A program made the translations under genes and the position numbers. A stretch of DNA of 64,000 nucleotides, taken from the NCBI GenBank assembly GCA_958510825.1, contig OY294046.1, forward strand, positions 50,263,794 to 50,327,793. Direction: 5' to 3'. Positions within the stretch are counted from its first letter, which is position 1. Each line of letters opens with the position of its first letter. Below, in pieces: positions 56,320 to 64,000 of this stretch. The notes under the pieces were generated by a model that saw only the letters and a list, made by a program, of their open reading frames with translations, did no database searches and was not told the origin of the DNA. The stretch is from Brachypterus glaber. Lineage: Eukaryota; Arthropoda; Insecta; Coleoptera; Kateretidae.

Positions 56320-56848
56320 CGAAGGCGGCTTTGGTTCAGTAAAACTGCTAGGAGTCATTATGGATCCCAAATTAAATTGGTCTGACCATGTTTTATGTAG
56401 TGCCTATTACGCTTTATTTGAGAGCGTATATAGATATGGTCTACTTGTTTGGGGACATTCATCTCACCTTGAGAAAGTGTTCTCCCTACAGAGAAAAGCT
56501 ATTAGAGTTTTGACCAAAAAAGGATACACCGATGATGTCAAAGATACGTTTTCAAAAATAAATATATTAACTGTACCGTCCATGTATATTTTTGAATGTT
56601 TATGTTATTTTAAAAAATATGAAAAGGAATATAATCAGCAACAAAACTTCCATGGGCATAACACTCGTGGAAAGGAAGACATCAGAATAGATTTTCATAG
56701 GTTGCTAACTTCTAAATACTCTATTACATATTATGCACCTAGATTTTATAATAAAATTCCATTGCATATAAAAGAGCTAAGCTTTATAAAGTTCAAAAAT
56801 GAGATTAAAATTTATTTGTTAAAGAAATCCTTTTATACAATTAATTAA
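56320..56848 (+). pseudogene. Non-LTR retrotransposon RT C-terminal fragment with internal deletion
   Basis: An open frame reads VKLLGVIMDPKLNWSDHV and then jumps to LCSAYYALFESVYRYGLLVW. In Jockey/CR1-type LINE proteins about 30-40 residues normally separate these two blocks, so an in-frame deletion is likely at about 56395. It continues through LEKVFSLQRKAIRVL, ILTVPSMYIFECLCYF and YAPRFYNKIPLHIKELSFIK to a natural stop at 56846-56848. The reverse transcriptase palm and the endonuclease are missing (5' truncation, usual for LINEs). The frame is otherwise undamaged, so this is younger than the copy at 31470. Confidence 0.85.
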
Positions 56849-57071
56849 TTCTTAGATAAACCTTTTTCTTAACTTTTAATTTTATTTATTATTTATGTTT
56901 ATTTATTAAAATGTGGAAATGTAAAAAGTTATGTATTGCGTATTTTTAAAATATTTTATATTAGTGTATATTTTAACTTGTTTTAACATTTTTAATTTTT
57001 TTTTGTATGACAATTGTAAATACTGTAACGTATATTAACATGAATAAAGATGATTTGATTTGATTTGATTT
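56849..57071 (+). repeat. LINE 3' UTR with GATTT tail
   Basis: AT-rich 3' region ending in AATAAAGATGATTTGATTTG and further GATTT units (about 57042-57070). Simple-repeat 3' tails rather than poly-A occur in several non-LTR clades. Confidence 0.75.
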
Positions 57072-57151
57072 CACTGCAAGTCAACTCTCAGATTCGTGCG
57101 TGATGGCAAAAGTTGTTGTTTTTTTTCACTTTTCTCGATGTTTTTTTAGTA

Positions 57152-57263
57152 GGGCCACTTCATCTAGTCTTAATTTGTTTTTTTGGTTCGTTTGGTCGTT
57201 TGTTTTGCCTTTTTGGACTAAGTACAAAAGAAGAACAACAAACTTAGCCAAATGAAGTGACCC
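57152..57263. mobile_element. GGGCCACTTCATC MITE, 112 bp
   Basis: Ends GGGCCACTTCATCTAG and CCAAATGAAGTGACCC are imperfect inverted repeats. TA flanks both sides. Ends resemble the PIF-like family at 17491 in their first ten bases. Confidence 0.65.
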
Positions 57264-58187
57264 TATGTTTCAGACCATTTTGAGTAAAACTTACTCACTT
57301 ACTTTACTATTAATACAACTTCCTACCATAAAGATGTGATCCATGGTCAAAAAATATTACACTTCTATAGAAAGCCTTCTATTCTAACATTCACTAAAAA
57401 GAAAGAAAAAAATATGTGGTTCCACCAAATAGTTTTTTGGATAATTCCCAGGCTGGGAATCCCAGCTAAGAGTATACTAGGGAATGCGAAGTATTACATA
57501 TCTTCACGGCTTATTTATCATTTTGCGCGCCAATACTCTTGCGGATTACGGAAAAATACGCCGTTATTTATATTGTTTCGTGTGATTTATTACTGGACGG
57601 GCCTGTACAACGCCGATTTCACACGTTTAACCGACGTTTAAATGGCGTTTAACCTTATATTCCGAAAATTTAACTTTTTTTATTCGATAACCTTTTGACA
57701 CTCCATATTTGAACTATTCAAATACATGTTGAATTTTATCTGGAGGAAAAAACAAAATCTTCAGGTTGCGGCAACCAGAAACTGGTAAGGGCGGAACCAA
57801 AACTTGAAGATTAAGGATCTGGTAAGCACAACAATTTAATAGGTAAAGATCGCCACGGTAGACTACCATGGGTTACCGTGACGTCCGTGGCCCACGGTAT
57901 GGTCGGACCGACGGCTTCGGTAGTATCCATTGGGTACCTTATCAGATTTGGCATAAATATGTTTTTTTTTAATGGAACACCCTGTATTTTTTTACACTTC
58001 TGAATTCAGCCAAAAATTCTATATATAAAAAACTGATTGTTTTTTTTTACTTTTTTTTCTTTTTCGTTTTTATCTTATACAAACGAGATACATAATTTAC
58101 CTTTTTTTTACTTAATTTTCAAAGTAAATCATACATTTGCTATAAGAAAAATAGCACAATAATACTCTAAAAATAAAGTTTACAGGG
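57264..58187. other. Spacer, no gene seen
   Basis: 57481-57530 is a relative of 47549-47605. 57848-57935 is GC-richer with CCACGG/CCGTGG motifs (GGTTACCGTGACGTCCGTGG). No gene. Confidence 0.45.
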
Positions 58188-58191
58188 ACAC

Positions 58192-58691
58192 TGTAATGTA
58201 ATTGGGTATTTACCATACTTTTAATTAAATTTGTTCGGTTCATATAGACCATTGTTTACCTTATGCACCAGAAGAGTGACCTTGGATTTACCATGTTCGC
58301 AACCTAAATAATTAGTTACCTTTTAGGGACTTAATATTTTAATTAGGGAATTTCTGATTGATTAGTTTGACATCTGTCAATCACTTCCATTTTTACTTTC
58401 ACCTTTCGATAAGAAGCTTAGTTTTAAAATCTTTATTTATTTCTATCATCCTTTGGGATAATTTAGTTATTTAATGAATAAATAACATCCTGGTGTTAGG
58501 TAAGTCTTTTAACACCATTATTTTTATCTCAAGCTAATGCTTTAACTTATTTTTTAGATTTTTATATTGGTTTGATAAACCACTCTTCCGATACTTCGAT
58601 TACATTGAATAAACTTGCTATATTTGGTATAACTCTGTTTTACTCACGACCCCTGTACCATTTCGGCGCCCAATACAATTTTGGTACTACA
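58192..58691 (+). repeat. 5' LTR, 500 bp
   Basis: Begins TGTAATGTAATTGGG and ends GGTACTACA, giving TG...CA termini. Lacks the AGGTC found after AAACC in the other LTR. Contains CGGCGCCCAATACAATTT close to its end, a sequence that looks like a primer binding site but lies inside the LTR in both copies. Confidence 0.95.
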
Positions 58692-58712
58692 ACGTGTTTG
58701 CCCAACGTGAGA
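58692..58712 (+). promoter_or_regulatory. Primer binding site region (degenerate)
   Basis: Directly after the LTR, ACGTGTTTGCCCAACGTGAG takes the place of the primer binding site. It matches the CCCAA...ACGTG part of the left element's site but lacks a clean TGGCGCC start, so the primer tRNA cannot be named. Confidence 0.45.
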
Positions 58713-58782
58713 GCTATAGAGGCATACAATCAACCGTCCAGGCTTGGGCCAAGTTTTATATTCACATATAGCACAAAACAAT

Positions 58783-60099
58783 ATGCCGGTGGATCACAGT
58801 CCAACATCACACACCAAAAATACCAGAAGTGGCACAAGTTATGGTGGCACCAGCAGAGGTCCTCGTAGGGAGCTGCCCATGGCTGACATTAGTGTAGAAG
58901 GGGGTATCGAGTCACTAGCGACAGCATTGCCATGCTTAACCACCAGTGAAACAACCCACCACAGCTCGGAAAGACAGTTTCAACCAGTTTTAACTGCAGC
59001 AGGGGCGATTTCACAACATCGACCACCATCACTTTCACCACAGGTTTTTACACAAGCCATCCAACCAGGTATTTATGCTCCAAGTATAATCACAACAACA
59101 GAGCTAAATCCACCTGGGGATATGCAAGCTCAGGGTGCAGTGCCTAAGATTAGGAGGCCAACAGCATCAAACAACTTCCTAGAAAGAAATTATAATAGTA
59201 ATATACATTATTCTCAAAGTAATATGAATTTACCAACATATACCCATAGTAACTTGAATTTTACTAGAAATAATGCAAATATACCAAATGTAAACATTGA
59301 ACTACAAACCCCATCTTACAGTGATTTTAATTTAAATAACTTTAATTCAGGGGGCTATAATTTCACAAGGGCACCTCATATTCCTAGTTTTCAGAATGCA
59401 CCAAATATCCCTAACATCCCACCAATCCCTACACCTGAAACACTTGCTAGTATTAAAAAATTAATACCATTGTTCTCAGAAGGAGGTGAAATTCACCCTT
59501 GCGAATTTTTAGAAAGATTAGAGAGAACATTAAATAATTATAACGTACCTTTTAACCTTTTTGCTCCAGAATTGTCAGACATTTTTTTAGGTCCAGCGAA
59601 GCACTGGTTATTAGCAATGTTAAATAGTTTTAGAAATTTTAACCAGTTTCGTGACGCATTTTTACAAAATTTCTGGGGTTATTCTCACCAATCAAAACTA
59701 AAGTTAGCATTGGAAACAGGTCGGTACAATCGAACTACCAACTACACACACTATTTTCTTGGTCAGCTTGCGAAATCTAAGTTTTTGAATCCACCTTACA
59801 CAGAACAAGAACTTATTTTGATTATTAGTCGTCACTTTCCTCCTTCAATTAGTTGTGCACTAATTGGCAGTCGTAATATATCAGATGTACTTGACAGATT
59901 GCGTTTGGCTGACAACTTTGATAATTATAAACAATCTTCTTCTTCTTCCTCCACAACTTATACAACTCAGGCAGTGGTGGCAAATAGGCCAATGAACCAT
60001 AATAATAATAATCATAACCTAAAAAATGGTCAGTCTTTCGTTAAAAAGCATATTTCAGCGATACAAGAGACCGAATGTGCAGAACCTTCGGAAAACTAA
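58783..60099 (+). CDS. gag: Gag polyprotein of the right element
   Basis: I choose the ATG at 58783 (438 residues); the frame is open further upstream without another ATG. The N-terminal third is low-complexity (Asn, Pro, Ser). From KKLIPLFSEGGEIHPCEFLE through FLGPAKHWLLAMLNSFRNFN, QFRDAFLQNFWGYSHQSKLK and HFPPSISCALIGSRNISDVL it has the spacing of a retrotransposon capsid. There is no CCHC zinc knuckle; the end is Ser/Asn-rich. Intact, and overlaps the pol frame by 25 bases. Confidence 0.85.
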   Translation: MPVDHSPTSHTKNTRSGTSYGGTSRGPRRELPMADISVEGGIESLATALPCLTTSETTHHSSERQFQPVLTAAGAISQHRPPSLSPQVFTQAIQPGIYAPSIITTTELNPPGDMQAQGAVPKIRRPTASNNFLERNYNSNIHYSQSNMNLPTYTHSNLNFTRNNANIPNVNIELQTPSYSDFNLNNFNSGGYNFTRAPHIPSFQNAPNIPNIPPIPTPETLASIKKLIPLFSEGGEIHPCEFLERLERTLNNYNVPFNLFAPELSDIFLGPAKHWLLAMLNSFRNFNQFRDAFLQNFWGYSHQSKLKLALETGRYNRTTNYTHYFLGQLAKSKFLNPPYTEQELILIISRHFPPSISCALIGSRNISDVLDRLRLADNFDNYKQSSSSSSTTYTTQAVVANRPMNHNNNNHNLKNGQSFVKKHISAIQETECAEPSEN

Positions 60100-63000
60100 T
60101 AGTTCCCGAGGATATATGCAGTCTGTCCTCTATGGGAAATATTTCAAAAACTGCCCACGATAATAAAGGTAAGTTTACATTAGTAAACAACCCAAAAAAA
60201 GATCTCCAATGTGATTTTGATCATTTATCAGAGGTAAATGACTCGTTTCGTTCCCCTATAATTACCATTAAAATTAACAAAACGGAATTTCCGACTTTGG
60301 TCGACAGCGGTTCAGAATGTAGCGCTTTCTCAGCCAATGTCGAAAATATTTTGTCAATGACAGATGTTCCCATGTTCCCAGTAACAGGTGTGCGGGTAAC
60401 GGGCGCCTTTAGAAATAAAGAACGTAAGGTTTCTCACCAAGCGTTAGTCCCATTTACTATCGAAGACCATGAATTTGAGTTTGAAATGTTACACATTCCA
60501 GACTTGGCCTATCCGATTATTTTGGGTTGTGACTTTTTGCGTTTTTTTCAGGCTAACATTAGTCTGGAACACAAAAGTATTTTTTTGAAATATCAAAATA
60601 AAATTCTACAAATTCCAGAGGCTAGAATTTTCCATGATTATTCAGCACCTGTAATTTCCCCTATAAAAAAAATATGTGCCGAGTCGAAAAGCCCGCCCAT
60701 TCCCGGTGAACAAAATGATTCGTATTTAATAAATGATACGGATATAGAAAATGTGGTAAATTCTACTTTTCTGTCCGATCAACATAAACTTAAGTTTAAA
60801 AACTTATTAGAAAAACATAGAAATATATTTTCTGATAAACCTGGACTGACAAATGAGTACATTCATAATATTGTCTTATTCGATACAACCCCTTGGAATG
60901 TAAAGTCTTACCCCATCCCGGTACATCACAGACCCGCAGTGGCAAAAATAATTCAATAAATGTTGAATGAAGGAATAATTGAAAGAACATCTTCTTCTGC
61001 CTATGCGAGCCCATTAGTAACGGTAGTCCGTAAAAACGGAACAGTGCGTGTCTGTTTGGATGCACGCCAATTGAACAGTCGAATGGAGCCCGATACTGAG
61101 CTCCCTAAACAAGTTCAGGACCTTTTAAAGACTTTACCCCCTGTAGTCAAGATTATGTCAACCCTTGATATGACTAACGGGTATTGGCAGATTAAATTAC
61201 GTGCTAAGGACCGAAAATACACTGGTTTTCTGCACAATGGTCAGTCATATCAATTCAAAGTTTTGCCTTTCGGGCTTAAAACGGCTTTTCCCGAGCTATG
61301 ACTGTTATTTTGGGCCCAGCTTTCGACGAATTCGTCCGAATCTACATCGATGATGTGCTAGTACTATCTCCTGATGTGGATACTCACTTAGAACATTTAG
61401 ATCGAGTTTTGGGTCGCTTATCATCAGCTGGCCTAACCCTCCGTTTAAATAAATGCTAATTTTTCCGAAAAGAGCTAAACTTTTTAGGTTATGTCCTTTC
61501 AGAAAAAGGCCTACAAAGTGACCCATCCCGAGTTAGCGCCATCACCAATTTTCCAGAACCCAGGAACGTTAAGCAACTTCAAGCTTTTTTGGGCTTAACG
61601 AACTATGATCGTAGTTTCTGCAAACACTACGCAACAGTAGCTGAACCTCTTTTTTCACTTCTGCGCAAGAAAAATAAATGGACTTGGGGTTCCACTCAAG
61701 TAGAGGCTTTTAATAAATTGAAAGAAATGATTAAAGAGGAAGTACTACTATACCATCCCAGCCTATCCATTCCATTTTGGGTGCAATCCGACAGCTCCGA
61801 TGTAGGGGTAGGGGCACAGCTCTTCCAAATGGTAGAGGGACACAAAAGAGTGGTCGCCTATGGTAGTAGGGTGTTGCTTCCCCGAGAACGTTCGTATTGC
61901 TCGGCGGAAAAGGAGGCTCTCGCTATGGTATGGGCCCTGGAAAAGTGGAGAGTTTTCCTGGTAGGAAAACCCTTTTACTGCCTTACTGATAACAAAGCGA
62001 TAACCTATTTAAAAACATGTCGCATGTTAACACCTAGATTGGCTCGTTGGTGTTTATCATTACAAGACTATGATTTTAGTATTAAACACATTTCCGGTAA
62101 GGACAACATAATTTCAGATATTTTATCTCGAAACCCTATTCCGAGGTTACCGGTGCCCTCGGACCGTTGTTTTCAAATTTTATTTACAAAATTTGATACG
62201 ATTTTCAGTCGTAGCCTAACTTCTATTGCCGAAGATCAAAAGAATGATCAAAAACTGGCCCGAATACGAGAAAATGTTCAGCGTTTTCCAGAAGAAAATA
62301 GCCGTTTTGTCATTCACAAAGATGTGCTTTTTATGCGCAAAACCCCAGAAGAAAATTGTCTGCTCTGTGTGCCGAAAAATCGCATTGACGATTTTATCAC
62401 TGCCTATCATACCGGCCTAGGACACTTCGGGGTATTTAAAACGCATGCCACAATGCGCAGGTATGGTGGCAAAATATGGCCAAAGACATAAAAAGAATTA
62501 TCAAGTCCTGTCTTATATGCCAGTTGGCCAAATCCGGCCCTATTCTTCACCCTCCACTGCAAGCCATTATCCCAGAGGCCCCAGGGGACCTGCTGCCCTG
62601 GATATTTATGGTCCCTTACCAAAAAGTCGAGGGGGCGTGGAATATTTGTGTGTAACATTAGACGTGTTTACTAAATTTGTAACACTTTACCCCCTAAAAA
62701 GGGCCACTACAAAATCCATCCTTAAAAAATTAACTGAGGATTATTTTGTAAAATTTTCCACCCCTAAACGGCTACTGACGGATCACGGCACACAATTTGT
62801 TGCTGGGGCCTGGTCTGCAACCCTTGAAGCCCTCGGCATCAAGGTAATTAAATCCTCCGTCCGGCACCCGTCCAGCAACCCTTCAGAGCGAATTATGAAA
62901 GAACTATCTCGACTTTTTCGAACTTTCATCCACGAAAAGCATAAAAAATGGGCTTCGGAAGTAAACCACTTGGCGCAACTGCTAAACAATGTAGTGCATG

Positions 63001-63398
63001 TGTCAACCGGGTATACCCCTTCCGAACTTCAAACTGGGATTCCCGCTGAACTTCCCTTAAGAAGTATGATTGATTTCCCAGACCATCTGGAAAAAATAGA
63101 AAACCATGTTAAAATTTATTTTGCCAGAGAAAGCTTACTATCCCACGCAGTACGCCGCAACGCGTCTAGTAAGAAAAATCCATTGCCTACCTTCAAAGTT
63201 GGTGATCAAGTATTGCTAAAAGCCAACCCAATTTCGTCTGCAATTGAAGGAAGAACCAAAAAATGGATGCTTCTTTTTGAAGGTCCTTATAAAGTTAAAA
63301 AGACGGTGGATAAATTAACTTATATTTTGTATGAACCAGAAACAGATATTGAACGCGGAATGTTTCATGCATCACACTTGAAACATTTTAACCCTTAA
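60075..63398 (+). pseudogene. pol: Pol polyprotein: protease, RT, RNase H, integrase; five lesions
   Basis: Protease: LVDSGSECSAF near 60298 and IILGCDFL near 60517. Reverse transcriptase: LNEGIIERTSSSAYASPLV, RVCLDARQLN, FGLKTAF and the catalytic YIDDV at 61341. RNase H: QSDSSDVGVGA, SAEKEALAMVW, LTDNKAITYL. Integrase: zinc-binding HTGLGH with CLIC (about 62490-62520), then LDIYGPL, LLTDHGTQF and NPSERIM as the D,D,E core, and a GPY motif (FEGPYKV) near the end. There are 34 residues between the second Asp and the Glu, one fewer than the usual 35. Breaks: stop at 60957, frameshift near 61285, stop near 61456, frameshifts near 62465 and 62597. The copy is inactive as written. Confidence 0.9.
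60090..60096 (+). promoter_or_regulatory. Likely -1 frameshift site G GAA AAC
   Basis: Gag ends TCG GAA AAC TAA. The pol frame is -1 and reads GGA AAA CTA across the same bases. The A-site half (A AAC) is ideal; the P-site half is not three identical bases, but GGA is tolerated in some known sites. Position and layout match the site at 3194-3200 of the other element. Confidence 0.6.
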
Positions 63399-63460
63399 CC
63401 GTAACCCTTTCCTGCAACTGTGATTTTATATCTCGCTAAAATTTTGCTTTAATTATACCG
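63399..63460 (+). other. Pol to PPT spacer
   Basis: Only about 60 bases lie between the pol stop and the polypurine tract, so there is no room for an envelope gene. Confidence 0.8.
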
Positions 63461-63475
63461 AGCTAGGGGGGTAGT
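63461..63475 (+). promoter_or_regulatory. Polypurine tract of the right element
   Basis: AGCTAGGGGGGTAGT abuts the 3' LTR start at 63476. Confidence 0.75.
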
Positions 63476-63980
63476 TGTAATGTAATTGGGTATTTACCAT
63501 ACTTTTAATTAAATTTGTTCGGTTCATATAGACCATTGTTTACCTTATGCACCAGAAGAGTGACCTTGGATTTACCATGTTCGCAACCTAAATAATTAGT
63601 TACCTTTTAGGGACTTAATATTTTAATTAGGGAATTTCTGATTGATTAGTTTGACATCTGTCAATCACTTCCATTTTTACTTTCACCTTTCGATAAGAAG
63701 CTTAGTTTTAAAATCTTTATTTATTTCTATCATCCTTTGGGATAATTTAGTTATTTAATGAATAAATAACATCCTGGTGTTAGGTAAGTCTTTTAACACC
63801 ATTATTTTTATCTCAAGCTAATGCTTTAACTTATTTTTTAGATTTTTATATTGGTTTGATAAACCAGGTCACTCTTCCGATACTTCGATTACATTGAATA
63901 AACTTGCTATATTTGGTATAACTCTGTTTTACTCACGACCCCTGTACCATTTCGGCGCCCAATACAATTTTGGTACTACA
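63476..63980 (+). repeat. 3' LTR, 505 bp
   Basis: Same sequence as the 5' LTR apart from an extra AGGTC near 63867. Followed by ACAC, the target duplication. Confidence 0.95.
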
Positions 63981-64000
63981 ACACATAGGAGTTCAGGGAA

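Larger units (their letters stand above)
58192..63980 (+). mobile_element. Complete Ty3/Gypsy-like LTR retrotransposon, pol broken
   Basis: 5' LTR 58192-58691, gag, pol (protease, reverse transcriptase, RNase H, integrase), polypurine tract, 3' LTR 63476-63980. A 4-bp duplication ACAC flanks it (58188-58191 and 63981-63984). Domain order with integrase last is that of Gypsy. No envelope gene follows pol. Total 5.8 kb. The LTRs differ only by a 5-bp insertion, which indicates a very recent insertion, yet pol has five lesions. Confidence 0.95.

Noticed and set aside
63399..63475. Envelope gene after pol
   Set aside because: Only about 60 bases separate pol from the polypurine tract.

Overview
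This is about 64 kb of very AT-rich eukaryotic DNA, built almost entirely of transposable elements and their debris. I could not recognise any intact host gene, tRNA or rRNA gene. The mix of elements (Ty3/Gypsy LTR retrotransposons, non-LTR reverse transcriptase scraps, and mariner-, piggyBac-, hAT- and PIF/Harbinger-like miniature elements) together with the base composition suggests an arthropod, most likely an insect with a large repeat-rich genome. The order cannot be fixed from sequence alone.

Both ends of the window are LTR retrotransposons. At the left (1-7309, minus strand) is a Gypsy-like element with ~2.1 kb LTRs that runs off the window start. It keeps gag, a -1 frameshift site (A AAA AAC) touching the gag stop, and the start of protease. 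The rest of protease, reverse transcriptase, RNase H and most of integrase are deleted, so only the integrase C-terminus remains. Its two LTRs are almost identical, so it moved recently, presumably using enzymes from another copy. At the right (58192-63980, plus strand) is a complete Gypsy-like element with ~500 bp LTRs and a 4-bp ACAC target duplication. Its gag is intact, and its pol carries all domains but is broken by two stops and three frameshifts, although the LTRs differ only by one 5-bp indel.

Between them lie: foldback and tandem-palindrome DNA (7.8-12.1 kb, including a nearly perfect 918-bp palindrome with a hammerhead-ribozyme-like motif); a tandem array of non-LTR RT fragments (14.8-15.3 kb); two nested TTAA-flanked piggyBac-like MITEs (16.5-17.4 kb); a 178-bp inverted-repeat element carrying a 10-bp minisatellite (18.75 kb); a duplicated 414-bp element with long hairpins (18.2 and 20.4 kb); a 15-bp minisatellite with antisense open frames (22.4-23.4 kb); a hAT-like element with an 8-bp duplication (25.2-26.2 kb); an inverted and split mariner transposase relic (28.0-28.5 kb); a tandem cluster of TA-flanked MITEs (30.0-30.8 kb); non-LTR RT C-termini (31.5 and 56.3 kb); a probable Mutator-like transposase N-terminus (34.8 kb); a dispersed repeat family with a 1.28-kb tandem duplication (34.4-40.4 kb); elements inserted side by side in a TA microsatellite (41.6-42.7 kb); and several satellites and minisatellites (48.1-50.3, 54.4-55.8 kb).

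Nothing here forms a host operon or pathway. The coherent biology is that of the two retrotransposons, where gag and pol are joined by -1 frameshifting, and of non-autonomous DNA elements that depend on transposases encoded elsewhere. Boundaries of repeats are by eye, and family names rest on terminal sequences, target-site duplications and protein motifs.
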